From: Staphylococcus microti | GTDB taxonomy: Bacteria; Bacillota; Bacilli; Staphylococcales; Staphylococcaceae | Length of the DNA stretch: 64,000 nt | NCBI RefSeq assembly: GCF_000934465.1 | Contig: NZ_JXWY01000031.1 | Span: 1-64,000, forward strand | Reading direction: 5' to 3' | Shown here: positions 34,139 through 44,274 of the stretch, one piece after another | Position numbering within the stretch: position 1 is the stretch's first letter | Layout: every line of letters begins with the position of its first letter | The notes under the pieces: model-generated | Database searches by the model: none | Seen by the model: only the letters and a program-made list of their open reading frames with translations | Told to the model about the DNA's origin: nothing | Position numbers and translations under genes: made by a program

Positions 34139-34591
34139 ATGGAAGTAACCGCATTATTCGATCATTTTACAAAACTATACCGACCTTACATCAAAATTGC
34201 ACAACCACTTTTGGACAAATACGAACTCCATCCAGCACAGTGGTTAATTTTAAAAGATATATATCATCATCCACAAACGACACTCGTTCAAATTTCAAAA
34301 AGACGCTCTATTGAAAAGCCAACGACACGTAAAATTTTAAAAGTTTTAGATGAGCGCCAATGGCTAGTCATTCAGCCAGGTCAAGATAAACGAGAAAAAC
34401 TACTCACGTTATCTCAAGAAGGTGAACATATTTATCACACGTTAATGGCAGATATTCGAAAAGAACAAGCAACGATTACTGCTACACTCGACATCACACC
34501 TGACGACCTTGAACAAACGATTCAACTGCTCGACCAGCTATACAAAAATATGATTGCCAAAATTCAATGCCTCGAATCAGAAAACAAATAA
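34139..34591 (+). CDS. MarR-family transcriptional regulator
   Basis: 150-aa winged-helix protein. The recognition region reads TLVQISKRRSIEKPTTRKILKVL, followed by a wing with QPGQDKREKLLTLS, the DxRxxxxxLT motif typical of MarR. An extended -10 (TGTTATAAT) lies about 30 bp upstream, and AAAGGAG precedes the ATG. It is divergent from the VOC gene, which may be its target. Confidence 0.88.
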   Translation: MEVTALFDHFTKLYRPYIKIAQPLLDKYELHPAQWLILKDIYHHPQTTLVQISKRRSIEKPTTRKILKVLDERQWLVIQPGQDKREKLLTLSQEGEHIYHTLMADIRKEQATITATLDITPDDLEQTIQLLDQLYKNMIAKIQCLESENK

Positions 34592-34640
34592 AGTGCGCCG
34601 TGTAAGAGCATAATCAGCTCTTGCAAAACGCACTTTTTAT
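34590..34640. terminator. bidirectional terminator, MarR / moaA
   Basis: AAAGTGCG pairs with CGCACTTT around an inner AAGAGC/GCTCTT hairpin, followed by TTTTTATATT on the plus strand. It lies between the convergent genes. Confidence 0.85.
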
Positions 34641-34641
34641 A

Positions 34642-35664
34642 TTAACCACCGATATAGTTCATATTAATTTTCTTTTTGCGTCTATTGGCGACTGTTTGTT
34701 CTGTTCGCTCGTCAGAGTATCGATCATCTCTTACATGCCATAGCCCTTTTAACGTCTCTTGTACCGCTTCATCTGAGGCTTCACTTCGCAATAGACCTCT
34801 GACATCAAAGCCGTCAACCGTGCTGAACAAGCATCCGTAAAACTTCCCGTCAGACGACAAACGTGCTCTCGTACAAGTTGAACAAAATGATTCCGAGACA
34901 CTTGTAATAAGGCCAAATTTTGACTTCGCACCGACATGACGATAATATTTTGCCACTTCGCCATAATAGCGCGGCGGTACAGGTTCTATTTCAAAAGCTT
35001 GTTGAATCATCTCAAGCATTTCATCTTTCGTAACCACTTTGCTGAAGTCCCAGCCGTTGTCATTACCGACGTCCATAAACTCAATAAAGCGTATCGTTAC
35101 ATCTTTATCTTTAAAATATGCGAGCATTGGTACGATTTGATCATCATTCATACCTTTTTGAACAACGACATTCACTTTTACTTCAAAGCCCATTTTTACG
35201 GCACTGTCTATTTGATCAAGAATCGTTGACGCTTTAATATTTCGATTATTTATCGACTGAAACAGTTCATCATCAATCGCATCTAAACTCACGTTAATCC
35301 GACGTAAACCAGCATCATATAACTTTTGACCATGTTTCTTAAGTAATAAGCCGTTCGTTGTCAGCCCAATATCTTCAATACCGTCAATTTCATTGATTTT
35401 CGCAATCAGTTGATCTAAATCTCGACGTAACAATGGTTCTCCACCCGTAATACGCACTTTTTTCACACCCATTTGTGCATAAATACGTGTTACACGAACA
35501 ATTTCTTCAAACGTCAACAATTCATTTTTCGGTAAGAAGACATAGTCATCGCCAAATATTTCTTTCGGCATGCAGTAATCACAGCGGAAGTTACAACGAT
35601 CTGTAACGGAAATGCGCAAATCACGTATCGGTCGTCCAAGCTTGTCTAATATTTGTGTTGTCAT
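34642..35664 (-). CDS. moaA: GTP 3',8-cyclase MoaA
   Basis: Radical SAM enzyme that begins molybdenum cofactor synthesis, turning GTP into 3',8-cyclo-GTP with MoaC acting next. The 340-aa product has the SAM cluster C24-x3-C28-x2-C31 (CNFRCDYC). A C-terminal second [4Fe-4S] site has cysteines in [19 protein letters not shown]. It ends with the conserved MNYIGG double glycine. It is the last gene of moeA-mobB-moaE-moaD-mobA-moaA. Confidence 0.97.
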   Translation of the reverse strand: MTTQILDKLGRPIRDLRISVTDRCNFRCDYCMPKEIFGDDYVFLPKNELLTFEEIVRVTRIYAQMGVKKVRITGGEPLLRRDLDQLIAKINEIDGIEDIGLTTNGLLLKKHGQKLYDAGLRRINVSLDAIDDELFQSINNRNIKASTILDQIDSAVKMGFEVKVNVVVQKGMNDDQIVPMLAYFKDKDVTIRFIEFMDVGNDNGWDFSKVVTKDEMLEMIQQAFEIEPVPPRYYGEVAKYYRHVGAKSKFGLITSVSESFCSTCTRARLSSDGKFYGCLFSTVDGFDVRGLLRSEASDEAVQETLKGLWHVRDDRYSDERTEQTVANRRKKKINMNYIGG

Positions 35665-35685
35665 CTTGCGCCCTCCTTCGCTCTT

Positions 35686-36288
35686 TTATTCTGCAAGTTC
35701 GTGCTCTAATTTTGTTAAATCACTAGGATAATTAATATTGCGATACCACTGTTTAGGTTGTTCGATTGTCTCCACATCTAACCATTTAGATGATACTTGT
35801 TTATAGACATGCTTCATACTTAAATCATCTGATGCGAGCACTGATTCAATAATTGGCATGACATTGCGATGGTAAAATGCAATCGTAGGAATCGGGTACC
35901 CGTCTGATGCAAAGCCCGCAATATCTAACTGAGATTCAATTAAGTTAGCAACCATAAATTGATATAAGTGACTGATGGCTTTCTGTGTAACCATCGGCGT
36001 ATCGACCGAAATAACGAAATATAAATCTGCATCATCTTGTTCCATCACACTATAAATACCCGCCAACGGTCCTTTATCACGGTGTGCTTCACTATCTGTA
36101 ATAACACGGACATTTTCAAACTGATCTGCCAATTGTGCATTACTACTTATAATAATCTCACTGAACATATTGGTCGCTTCTAATGTATGAATCAAACGTT
36201 GATAAAATAACGTGCCTTGTATAGAGGCAAATGCTTTCGGTTGGCGAAATCGTACAGATTGACCACCCGCTAATATAATGGCTTTCAT
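35686..36288 (-). CDS. mobA: molybdenum cofactor guanylyltransferase MobA
   Basis: Attaches GMP to Mo-molybdopterin to give the guanine dinucleotide cofactor used by nitrate reductase and formate dehydrogenase. The 200-aa product has the nucleotide-binding start IILAGGQSVRFRQPKAF and GPLAGIYSVM, with SVDTPMV for metal binding. The usual glycine of the signature loop (RFG) is replaced by arginine (RFR) here. It lies 21 bp before moaA. Confidence 0.93.
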   Translation of the reverse strand: MKAIILAGGQSVRFRQPKAFASIQGTLFYQRLIHTLEATNMFSEIIISSNAQLADQFENVRVITDSEAHRDKGPLAGIYSVMEQDDADLYFVISVDTPMVTQKAISHLYQFMVANLIESQLDIAGFASDGYPIPTIAFYHRNVMPIIESVLASDDLSMKHVYKQVSSKWLDVETIEQPKQWYRNINYPSDLTKLEHELAE

Positions 36289-36297
36289 CGCTACTAT

Positions 36298-36531
36298 TTA
36301 ACCTCCACTAACCGGCGGAATGAGTGCTACGACGTCATTCGGCATTACAAGTGCATCTTCTTGTACAAATTCTTCATTGATAGCTACTTGAAAAGACTTT
36401 CCTTGAATCACAGGATATGTCTCATACAAATGTTTTTTCAAATCTGCAACTGTAATTTCATAATCAAAATGAAAGGTATCTTCAGCACGATCTAGTCTTT
36501 CTTTTATCTCTGCAAAATACAATATTTTCAC
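36298..36531 (-). CDS. moaD: molybdopterin synthase small subunit MoaD
   Basis: 77-aa ubiquitin-like sulfur carrier ending in the required Gly-Gly (PPVSGG). It is thiocarboxylated at the C-terminus by MoeB and passes sulfur to precursor Z in complex with MoaE. Its ATG overlaps the moaE stop by 4 bp. Confidence 0.95.
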   Translation of the reverse strand: MKILYFAEIKERLDRAEDTFHFDYEITVADLKKHLYETYPVIQGKSFQVAINEEFVQEDALVMPNDVVALIPPVSGG

Positions 36532-36986
36532 GATGATTGCGCTCCCTTCTCGATAGCATCTTCATGATACCCACGCTGATGCCCTTGCCATTCAGCACCG
36601 TCTTCCCATATTTCTTTTTTCCATATTGGCACAACTTCTTTAATGCGTTCAATCGCATATTCATTCGCAGCGTACGCATCTTTACGGTGTGGTGAAGAAA
36701 CGCTGATACATACTGCAATATCTGATATATCCAATGCACCGATACGATGAACAATCGCTGTAATTGTGCCAGGCCATTGTTCACTAATTTCATCGCCAAT
36801 TTGTGCAAGTTTTTTCTCAGCCATAGGCACATACGCCTCGTATTCAAGGTATTCCGTACGAACGCCTTTCGTCCATTCACGGACATGACCTGTAAATACA
36901 ACGACTGCGCCTTGTTTTTCATTCAATACCCATTGACGATATTGTTCTGGTTCAATCGGTGCTGTTGTCACTTCAAATTGCTTCAT
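36528..36986 (-). CDS. moaE: molybdopterin synthase large subunit MoaE
   Basis: 152-aa catalytic subunit of molybdopterin synthase. Conserved GAVVVFTGHVRE near residue 30, HRIGALDISDIAV, SSPHRKDAYAANEYAIERIKEVVPIWKKE are present, the last holding the active-site lysines. It overlaps mobB and moaD by 4 bp on each side, so the subunits are translationally coupled. Confidence 0.95.
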   Translation of the reverse strand: MKQFEVTTAPIEPEQYRQWVLNEKQGAVVVFTGHVREWTKGVRTEYLEYEAYVPMAEKKLAQIGDEISEQWPGTITAIVHRIGALDISDIAVCISVSSPHRKDAYAANEYAIERIKEVVPIWKKEIWEDGAEWQGHQRGYHEDAIEKGAQSS

Positions 36987-37465
36987 GATACCTCTCCTTC
37001 ACCATCTTTAATCCATTGTAATAACCATTTATCAAAATGTTCATAGTCGAAACCATCTTCTGTTAATTGCATGGTATACTGTATGTTTTCTAATTGTTGT
37101 AGTGCTTGTAACTCCGCTTCATCTCGATAAACGATGACTTTCGGATAAGTTGCCTGCTTGTAGCCTTCTACTAATATCATACTGTCGTCCATCGTAACAC
37201 ACTCAGATAACAAAGTCTCAAGTGTTGGATAGCGGTTACGTTGAATCGTTTCAACATAGTCATGTCCTTGTACAATACTTTGATCTGCACCTGCATTAAA
37301 ATGGCGCATATGATCTACATTTTCTGGCAATGCAATTTCTTCGCCTGCATGACCATGATGCTTAATCGTTACAACTGTATATTGTGCAGCTTTTAATCGT
37401 TGAACTGCATGTGTCATCAACGTTGTTTTACCACTGTTTTTATAACCAACAATTTGCAAAATCAT
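36983..37465 (-). CDS. mobB: molybdopterin-guanine dinucleotide biosynthesis protein MobB
   Basis: 160-aa GTP-binding helper of MobA. P-loop is GYKNSGKTTL (about 7-16), followed by VVTIKHHGHAG. It overlaps moeA and moaE by 4 bp. Confidence 0.93.
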   Translation of the reverse strand: MILQIVGYKNSGKTTLMTHAVQRLKAAQYTVVTIKHHGHAGEEIALPENVDHMRHFNAGADQSIVQGHDYVETIQRNRYPTLETLLSECVTMDDSMILVEGYKQATYPKVIVYRDEAELQALQQLENIQYTMQLTEDGFDYEHFDKWLLQWIKDGEGEVS

Positions 37466-38721
37466 AGATACAACTCCTGCTGATACGTTTCAGGTGATGT
37501 GAGCAATACGTCTACTTCATGTCCAACTTGATAGCCTCTCGTCCCCCCCGGCAACATCATCATGCCATTGCTATGGGCAATCGACACGACGGCACCTGAC
37601 TTGTTAAAACCTGATGGCCGTACCGTAGCTTCTCGACCTGTCAGCGTTACATTTGCACGGACAAAACGTGTAAATGGATTTGCCTTTTTGAAATCTGCCA
37701 TCAATGTTGCTCGCACCATGGCTGGGTAACAATTGGTAGCGCCCATCATATGATAAATGGCTGGCTTCGTAAATAGCTCAAAACCTGAATAACAAGCTGA
37801 TGGATTGCCAGACAGTCCGAATAAATATTTGCCTTGTGCCACAGCAACTGTCGTCACACTACCTGGACGCATCGCAATTTTGTTAAACAACACTTCTGCG
37901 CCGAGCGCACGATAAATATCAGGTAAATAGTCAAAGTCACCGACAGAAACACCGCCTGTCGTAATAACCATATCGTGTTTTTCAAGTGCAGACGTTACGA
38001 CAGCTAGACTACGCTCATAATCATCCATTTGTATATGATAGCGTTCAACTTCAACGCCTTCTTTTTGTAATAACGCTGCAATCATTGGACCGTTGGAGTT
38101 ACGGATTTTGCCCGGTTCTAGTTCATCTTCAACGTCCAGCAATTCACTACCCGTCGCAATCAACGCTGCAGTCGGCTTGCGATAGACTGGTACTTCAGCG
38201 TAGCCAAATGTCGCAAGTACTGCAACAGCACCTGCATTAATGCGTTGGCCTTTGTGTAATACCACGTCACCTGTTGCTGTTTCCTCGCCTTTCAAAGATA
38301 TGTTCTCTAAATGTTCAAAAGGCTTGCGCAATGTAAAACCGTCCACTGTTTCAACCGTTTGTTCAAGCATAACAACCGCATCGGCACCTGACGGCATTTG
38401 AGCGCCTGTCATAATGCGCACTGCTTGCCCTTGTTGTAGCGTTTTATCCGATACACTACCGGCACCAATATGATCAACTACTTCAAAACCAACACGGTTG
38501 TCAGCACTCGCACCGTGCGAATCTTCACTACGAATCGCAAAACCGTCGTACGGTGACTTATCAAAACGTGGAATGTCATACGTTGCGCTAATATCTTCAG
38601 CTAAAATATAGCCCTCACATTCATATAAACTGATGTGCGTTGCTGCTGTTTCTATCTTTTGTTGTAGGACACGATGTATCGCTTCTTTCACTGGAATTGG
38701 ATGTCTTTTTTCGACTGGCAT
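37462..38721 (-). CDS. moeA: molybdopterin molybdenumtransferase MoeA
   Basis: 419 aa; inserts molybdate into adenylylated molybdopterin. Conserved FDKSPYDGFAIR near residue 53, the MPxGADAVV segment (MTGAQMPSGADAVVMLEQ), TTGGVSVGDFDYL and GLSGNPSACYSGFE are seen. It is first in the six-gene minus-strand operon and divergent from moaC, 69 bp away. Confidence 0.95.
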   Translation of the reverse strand: MPVEKRHPIPVKEAIHRVLQQKIETAATHISLYECEGYILAEDISATYDIPRFDKSPYDGFAIRSEDSHGASADNRVGFEVVDHIGAGSVSDKTLQQGQAVRIMTGAQMPSGADAVVMLEQTVETVDGFTLRKPFEHLENISLKGEETATGDVVLHKGQRINAGAVAVLATFGYAEVPVYRKPTAALIATGSELLDVEDELEPGKIRNSNGPMIAALLQKEGVEVERYHIQMDDYERSLAVVTSALEKHDMVITTGGVSVGDFDYLPDIYRALGAEVLFNKIAMRPGSVTTVAVAQGKYLFGLSGNPSACYSGFELFTKPAIYHMMGATNCYPAMVRATLMADFKKANPFTRFVRANVTLTGREATVRPSGFNKSGAVVSIAHSNGMMMLPGGTRGYQVGHEVDVLLTSPETYQQELYL

Positions 38722-38790
38722 ACACTTTTCACTCCTAACAAAATTTTCAATTCATGCTATACTTACCTTGCATCTTAAAGGAGGAATAAC

Positions 38791-39267
38791 ATGTCTGAAT
38801 TCACACATATTAACGAACAAGGTAATGCCAAAATGGTAGATGTCTCTGACAAGTCTATTACGAAACGAACAGCTATTGCACATTCAAGCATTACTGTGAA
38901 TCATACAATTTATCAACAAATTACTGATAATACAAATAAAAAAGGGAACGTCCTAAATACTGCTCAAATCGCTGGTATTATGGCCGCTAAAAATACTGCA
39001 TCTCTTATCCCAATGTGTCATCCGCTCCCAATTTCAGGCGTTGATGTTGCATTTGACTGGGAGATTTCAAATGATCAATACGTGCTACACATTGAAACAA
39101 CCGTCTCAACAACTGGACGTACGGGTGTAGAAATGGAAGCATTAACCGCTGCTTCTGCCACAGCTTTAACTGTCTATGATATGTGTAAAGCTGTCGATAA
39201 AGGCATGATTATCGGCGAAACATATCTCGTCAAAAAAACGGGCGGTAAGTCTGACTTCCAACGTTAA
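38791..39267 (+). CDS. moaC: cyclic pyranopterin monophosphate synthase MoaC
   Basis: 158-aa second enzyme of the pathway, converting 3',8-cyclo-GTP to c[16 protein letters not shown] and [26 protein letters not shown] are the active-site and hexamer motifs. AAAGGAGG lies 7 bases before the ATG, and TGCTATACT at 38755-38763 is a likely extended -10. It is the only pathway gene on the plus strand, divergent from moeA. Confidence 0.96.
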   Translation: MSEFTHINEQGNAKMVDVSDKSITKRTAIAHSSITVNHTIYQQITDNTNKKGNVLNTAQIAGIMAAKNTASLIPMCHPLPISGVDVAFDWEISNDQYVLHIETTVSTTGRTGVEMEALTAASATALTVYDMCKAVDKGMIIGETYLVKKTGGKSDFQR

Positions 39268-39276
39268 ACAATACTT

Positions 39277-39331
39277 TGAGAAGGGCTGGGTAAACCTTTA
39301 TTACTTTTTCAACCTGCTCTATCCCTTCTCA
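39277..39331. terminator. candidate terminator between convergent moaC and moaB
   Basis: TGAGAAGGG (39277-39285) pairs with CCCTTCTCA (39323-39331) over a long AT-rich loop. The T tract is weak. Confidence 0.5.
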
Positions 39332-39337
39332 CACATG

Positions 39338-39838
39338 CTATTTATTCATTTCATGTACAAGATGATTTAACTCAGGCAAAATTAATTTGTTCATGCCAAG
39401 CTTCACAGCCCCTGTTGAACCAGGCAAACAGAAAATTAGCTTATTGCTAATCGTTCCCCCAACAGCACGTGATAATAGCGCACGTGTACCAACATCTTCG
39501 GTATAACTCAAATAGCGAAACAGTTCGCCAAACCCTTCTATTTCTTTCGTCAATAGCGGCGAGACAGACTCTATCGTCACGTCTCTTGGTGCAATGCCTG
39601 TACCACCCGTTGTAATGATTACATCAATATCCGTTGCTAACCATTCACGTAATTGTGCTTGAATTTCTGTTTTGTCATCTTTCACAATACGATAATGCTC
39701 TGATTGAACGACCGTATTGCTTGTTTCTAGCAGTGCCTTAACCGTTTGTCCGCCTTTATCCGTTTCAATCGTACGTGTATCAGAAACTGTCAGTACTGCA
39801 CAACGTATCTCTCTATCAAGCTTTACATTTGTATGCAT
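39338..39838 (-). CDS. moaB: molybdenum cofactor biosynthesis protein MoaB
   Basis: 166-aa MogA/MoaB-fold molybdopterin adenylyltransferase. [15 protein letters not shown] (about 87-101) and [27 protein letters not shown] are the binding motifs. The frame lies 21 bp after moeB. Confidence 0.94.
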   Translation of the reverse strand: MHTNVKLDREIRCAVLTVSDTRTIETDKGGQTVKALLETSNTVVQSEHYRIVKDDKTEIQAQLREWLATDIDVIITTGGTGIAPRDVTIESVSPLLTKEIEGFGELFRYLSYTEDVGTRALLSRAVGGTISNKLIFCLPGSTGAVKLGMNKLILPELNHLVHEMNK

Positions 39839-39859
39839 AGAACCCCTCCTATTATGATG

Positions 39860-40864
39860 CTATCCAAATAATTGATGTATCAACTTCTTCGCCTGTTGCA
39901 CTTCTCGCATACCATGTATGAGTAAGCGACCATTTTGAAACGCAACAATGCGATACCCTTCATATTCAAATTGCAACAAATACCCATTTGTATGATATGC
40001 GATATGGCGTGTGGTTAAATAATCAATCAGCTGTTCATACGTGAGCCCTTCATGCTGATATTGCACGGTGTCTCGACCGCACAGCGCAGCAAAGTTTGTC
40101 GGACTATGGTGTAAATACGGATATTCTGGCTGTTCCCCACACGTTGGACATGATGGTCGTTTCATACGGCTGAATCCAAACGCTTGATGCGTTCCTTCCC
40201 ATATATCGCCATACGTCAGTTTTGGCGTAAATGCCGTATCCGTCAAAATTTTCAACGCATCTCTCAACTGCAAACTTGTTGCCATCGTCACAGCGGGTTG
40301 AATGACACCTACTGTATCGCACGTCAAGTTCATCGCCGGAATTTGTGGCACTAGACATTGGAAACACGGCGTTTGTCCCGGAATAAACGCTGCTTCAACA
40401 TAGGTACTGCGCACGACACCACCATAAATCCACGGCTTACTACAAGCATACGCGACATCATTAATCATCATACGCGTTTCAAAGTTATCCGTCGCATCTA
40501 ATACAATATCTACTTGAGGGACAAGTTCATTTAGAAACGCACCATCAACATGTTCGATGTAAGGAACGATTGTCACATCTTCTCTAATGGCTTGTAATGC
40601 GTTCTGTGCGGCAATCACTTTAGGCATCTGTTGCTTAGCATCCGCCTCAGTAAATAACGTTTGACGTTGCAAATTAGAATACTCAATATAGTCACGATCC
40701 ACAATATAAAGTTTGCCAATACCCGCACGCACAAGTCCTTCTGCAAAGTGCGTCCCCAGTGCACCCATTCCTACGATAAGTGCTGACTTACGATTAATTT
40801 TTTGTTGGCCTTCTTGTCCGATACCATCGAAAAGAATTTGCCGTGAATAGCGATTGTGTGTCAT
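39860..40864 (-). CDS. moeB: ThiF/MoeB-family adenylyltransferase
   Basis: 334-aa E1-like enzyme that adenylates the MoaD C-terminus before thiolation. It has GMGALGTHFAEGLVRAGIG (ATP binding), DRDYIEYSNLQRQTLF, the DATDNFETR motif, and zinc ligands CFQC and CPTC. It has a C-terminal extension of about 85 residues after the zinc site, which looks like a short or degenerate rhodanese domain. Its context with moaB supports MoeB over ThiF. Confidence 0.92.
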   Translation of the reverse strand: MTHNRYSRQILFDGIGQEGQQKINRKSALIVGMGALGTHFAEGLVRAGIGKLYIVDRDYIEYSNLQRQTLFTEADAKQQMPKVIAAQNALQAIREDVTIVPYIEHVDGAFLNELVPQVDIVLDATDNFETRMMINDVAYACSKPWIYGGVVRSTYVEAAFIPGQTPCFQCLVPQIPAMNLTCDTVGVIQPAVTMATSLQLRDALKILTDTAFTPKLTYGDIWEGTHQAFGFSRMKRPSCPTCGEQPEYPYLHHSPTNFAALCGRDTVQYQHEGLTYEQLIDYLTTRHIAYHTNGYLLQFEYEGYRIVAFQNGRLLIHGMREVQQAKKLIHQLFG

Positions 40865-41035
40865 TAATATGAACCTTTCTTACTTGATATAGTCTCTACC
40901 CATTATACGTTGTTGTACACCTACTCTCAATCTATTGAACCCTATTGTGCATGACATCACAATTAGGCATTTCAATACTTTCTTTAAGAGTTTTCCCTAT
41001 CTTTCATCATATGAGTATGAATGGCTTTATTTTTT

Positions 41036-41074
41036 ATAAATAAAAGACACATGCTTCTTCAACGGCATGTGCCT
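41036..41074 (-). terminator. modABC terminator
   Basis: Minus-strand GCACATGC pairs with GCATGTGT around a 10-base loop, then CTTTTATTT. It lies 10 bp beyond the modC stop. Confidence 0.75.
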
Positions 41075-41083
41075 CCTACAATA

Positions 41084-41689
41084 TTATGAGATGACAATAA
41101 TTTCGTGTGCAAGTTGCTGGGCCTCTTGCTGTGAGTGTGTCACAAAAATGATAGGAACTTTCCACGTTTCAAAGATTTGTTGTACGAGTGCCATACTTTC
41201 TTGCTTCGATACATCATCTAAGCTAGAAAATGGCTCATCTAGTAATAACAAATTCGGCTTCATACTCAATGCTCTTGCTAATGCGGCGCGCTGTTTCTCG
41301 CCACCGGAACATCTGACTGGATAAGCGTCTAATATATGTGTAATGTTTAATGCTGTTGTAAGTGCTTCGATATGTGCGTTCATCGGCGTCATAAATGTAA
41401 TGTTTTGACGAATCGTCATATGTGGAAAAAGTTGATAGTCTTGAAATAAATAACCGATTTGACGTTCACGAATCGCAAGGTCTACTTGCTGCACTGTATC
41501 AACAACCGTTTTACCCGCAAGTTTGACATATCCTTTATCTGGTGATTGAATACCCGCAATCATATTAAGGCATGTCGTTTTCCCAATTCCCGACACACCT
41601 TGTAGTGCATAAATTTTCGGTTCTGAGGTTGCTATGTGAAATGCAATGTTTTTATTGTTAATAACCTTCTCCAAATGAATGTCGAGCAT
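41084..41689 (-). CDS. modC: molybdate ABC transporter ATP-binding protein ModC
   Basis: 201-aa ATPase with Walker A GVSGIGKTT, signature RCSGGEKQRAAL and Walker B LLLLDEPFSSLDD. It is the short staphylococcal form, without the C-terminal molybdate-binding domain of the proteobacterial protein. One base separates it from modB. It powers molybdate uptake for the cofactor genes next door. Confidence 0.94.
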   Translation of the reverse strand: MLDIHLEKVINNKNIAFHIATSEPKIYALQGVSGIGKTTCLNMIAGIQSPDKGYVKLAGKTVVDTVQQVDLAIRERQIGYLFQDYQLFPHMTIRQNITFMTPMNAHIEALTTALNITHILDAYPVRCSGGEKQRAALARALSMKPNLLLLDEPFSSLDDVSKQESMALVQQIFETWKVPIIFVTHSQQEAQQLAHEIIVIS

Positions 41690-42364
41690 TTATTTCACCT
41701 CACGATAACGATCTTTGTTCAGCATATTCATCGTACCCATAACACTCACTGCAAAAGCGACTAGAACGAGTACCCATAACCATGCTTGATGTTCACGACC
41801 TTGTTGGACGAGGAAATAAATTTCTAACGGCAGCGTATTGGTTTTTCCTGGAATATAACCCGCTACCATCAGTGTCGCACCAAATTCACCAATCGCACGG
41901 GCAAATGCCATCATCGCACCCGACATTAGTGCCCGCTTAGACAATGGTAAGATAAGTCGATAAAATATTTTTCGCTCTGAAGCCCCCATCGTACGCGCGG
42001 TGTTCAGCATTTTTGTATCAATGTCCCGAAATCCTTGCACCGCATGCTGATACATCAATGGAAAACTTACGATGACAGAAGCAATCACTGCACCTGTAAG
42101 TGTAAATACGATTTTAATCCCTAACGTCTCTGTCAAAAAATGTCCGACCGGTCCATTGACCGAGAAGACAATCAACAGTAAAAACCCTAAGACTGTTGGG
42201 GGTAACACGATAGGTAACAGTACTAAGCTCTCACAAAACTTCATCAACTTGCCTTGCTTATCGTATAACGTTTTAGCGAGCAATGTCGCACTGATCGCAA
42301 CAATGACTGTACTTATTATCGCCACTTGTAAAGAAATCCAAAAAGGGGTTAATTCTGGCATCAC
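41690..42364 (-). CDS. modB: molybdate ABC transporter permease ModB
   Basis: 224-aa membrane permease with five membrane segments. The EAA loop (ARTMGASERKIFYRLILPLSKRAL, near residues 142-165) contacts ModC. It lies 8 bp after modA. Confidence 0.95.
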   Translation of the reverse strand: MMPELTPFWISLQVAIISTVIVAISATLLAKTLYDKQGKLMKFCESLVLLPIVLPPTVLGFLLLIVFSVNGPVGHFLTETLGIKIVFTLTGAVIASVIVSFPLMYQHAVQGFRDIDTKMLNTARTMGASERKIFYRLILPLSKRALMSGAMMAFARAIGEFGATLMVAGYIPGKTNTLPLEIYFLVQQGREHQAWLWVLVLVAFAVSVMGTMNMLNKDRYREVK

Positions 42365-42372
42365 ATCGTCAC

Positions 42373-43122
42373 CTATACTTCAAAATGATATTTTTTCAAG
42401 ATTTTCTTCGCTTCAGCAGATTGCATAAATGTTAACCATTCTTGCGCCGCTTCGTTGTCTGTCACAACACCCATACGATATGTGATGGGTTCTTGTAACG
42501 GGGCATCTGCTACTTTCGTCACGCCTTGCTGTTGTTTATCTCCTACATACAAATCTGTGGCGTACACAAAGCCAAGTTGCGCATTGCCTTTGTCGACATA
42601 GTTTAGTACTTCTCGCACATCTTTAGCGTACACGACATGTGGTTCTACTACTTGCCACAACTGTTGTTCTTCCAAAAACGTTTTCGCATATCTCCCTGCT
42701 GGCACTGATGACACTTCACCAATCGCCAGCTTATCTTCATCCATTAAATCTTTCGCACTTTTAATGTCACTACCTTTTTGTTTAATAAGTACTAACTGAT
42801 TATGTGCGTAATCATATGTATCTTTGATTTTGTCTTTGTTTTTTAACGCATCCACATCTTTTGTATTCGCAGACATGAATACATCAGCTGGCGCACCTTG
42901 TTCGATTTGTTGTCTTAACGCACCTGAACCACCGTAGTTAAAGTCCACTGTAACATCTGGATGTGATTGATTAAAGGCTTTCTCTAATGCCTTTGTAACA
43001 TCTGTTAAACTCGCTGCAGCAGAAATCGTTATATGTTCTTGTTTCGTCTCATTCTTTTGTCCACACGCACTTAGTAGTAACACAAGCGCTAAACAAGTGA
43101 TTAACCAATATTTCATACGCAT
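42373..43122 (-). CDS. modA: molybdate-binding lipoprotein ModA
   Basis: 249-aa extracytoplasmic solute-binding protein. A lipoprotein signal ends at LLSAC (lipidated C20). Binding residues sit in ISAAASLTDV and NYGGSGALRQQIEQGAPADVF. It is first in modABC and divergent from fdhD, about 220 bp away. Confidence 0.95.
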   Translation of the reverse strand: MRMKYWLITCLALVLLLSACGQKNETKQEHITISAAASLTDVTKALEKAFNQSHPDVTVDFNYGGSGALRQQIEQGAPADVFMSANTKDVDALKNKDKIKDTYDYAHNQLVLIKQKGSDIKSAKDLMDEDKLAIGEVSSVPAGRYAKTFLEEQQLWQVVEPHVVYAKDVREVLNYVDKGNAQLGFVYATDLYVGDKQQQGVTKVADAPLQEPITYRMGVVTDNEAAQEWLTFMQSAEAKKILKKYHFEV

Positions 43123-43341
43123 ACGGATACGCCCCTTTCAACATCTTAACACCTAAATCTTACACTTTATTTTAGCAAAATACATCACGCGAACGCTATT
43201 TATTTTCAAATTGAAACTTTTAATGCACTTTAGTTATTTAAATCATATGCTGAAAGACTTTTCTAATTGAAGGAAAACACTTACACTTATATATACTAAT
43301 ACTTTTTATATGGGATATATCGAATAAAGGGGGCTTTATAC

Positions 43342-44139
43342 ATGGATCACGATATTCGTTACAATCAAACGATTATTCGTTATCAAGATGGGCAGTTAAT
43401 TGAAACAACAGATGACTATGTGACAGAGTTCCCATTGACAGTTGTTGTAAATGGACATGAATTTGCTACGGTAATATGTAGCCCAAATCATTTGGAGGAA
43501 CTACTTTTAGGGTTCCTTGCGTCTGAAGGGGTTATATTGAAACGAGATGATTTAATCACACTTGATATAGATGATCAGCGTGGCTATGCCTACGTTGAAG
43601 TAACAAAAGATATAGCAGAAGCGAGCTATCTTTCAACGAAACGACTCGTTGCTTCATGTTGTGGAAAAAGTCGAGAATTTTACTTTCAAAATGATGCAGC
43701 TATTGCCAAAACATCCATGACAACCATTCATATCACGCCGCAACAAATTTTAAATATGATGGCACAATTGCAAGCGCACAGTCAAACTTTTATTGCAACG
43801 GGCGGATTGCATAATGCGGCAATTAGTGATGGTGCAGACTTTTACGTACACCGCCAAGATATTGGGCGTCACAATGCATTGGATAAGCTATACGGCTACT
43901 GTATACAACGTCATATTTCAGTCCGTGACAAAATCTTAATTTTTAGCGGTCGTATCTCATCCGAAATATTAATTAAAGCAGCCAAAATCGGTGTTGGTAT
44001 GATCATCTCAAAATCTGCACCTACGACATTAGCTGTGCAACTCGCACAAGACTTAAATATTACTGCTGTCGGCTTTGTAAGAGACAATCATTTTAATATT
44101 TATAGTCATCCAGAACGTATAGACGGTACGCCAAAGTAA
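43342..44139 (+). CDS. fdhD: formate dehydrogenase accessory sulfurtransferase FdhD
   Basis: 265 aa; passes sulfur from a cysteine desulfurase to the Mo-bis-MGD cofactor of formate dehydrogenase. The active cysteines lie in VASCCGKS near residue 113, and the cofactor-binding GRHNALDKLYG and SGRISSEIL follow. AAAGGGGG lies before the ATG. The neighbouring modABC and moa genes fit its role. A terminator follows. Confidence 0.95.
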   Translation: MDHDIRYNQTIIRYQDGQLIETTDDYVTEFPLTVVVNGHEFATVICSPNHLEELLLGFLASEGVILKRDDLITLDIDDQRGYAYVEVTKDIAEASYLSTKRLVASCCGKSREFYFQNDAAIAKTSMTTIHITPQQILNMMAQLQAHSQTFIATGGLHNAAISDGADFYVHRQDIGRHNALDKLYGYCIQRHISVRDKILIFSGRISSEILIKAAKIGVGMIISKSAPTTLAVQLAQDLNITAVGFVRDNHFNIYSHPERIDGTPK

Positions 44140-44162
44140 CTATCTTCGTCATAATAATGAAA

Positions 44163-44210
44163 TACACCCTGAAAGATTGGACTTCATCCTTCAGGGTGTA
44201 TTTTGTATTT
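44163..44210 (+). terminator. fdhD terminator
   Basis: ACACCCTGAA (44164-44173) pairs with TTCAGGGTGT (44190-44199), followed by ATTTTGTATTT. Confidence 0.85.
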
Positions 44211-44274
44211 AGAAAAGCTTTAAATTCATGTAGAGCACAAAATTGATTTAAATAGCCATCTTAAAAATAATTTC

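Noticed and set aside
36482-36922. 146-aa minus-strand ORF
   Set aside because: Out-of-frame reading of moaE and moaD, whose own frames match known families.
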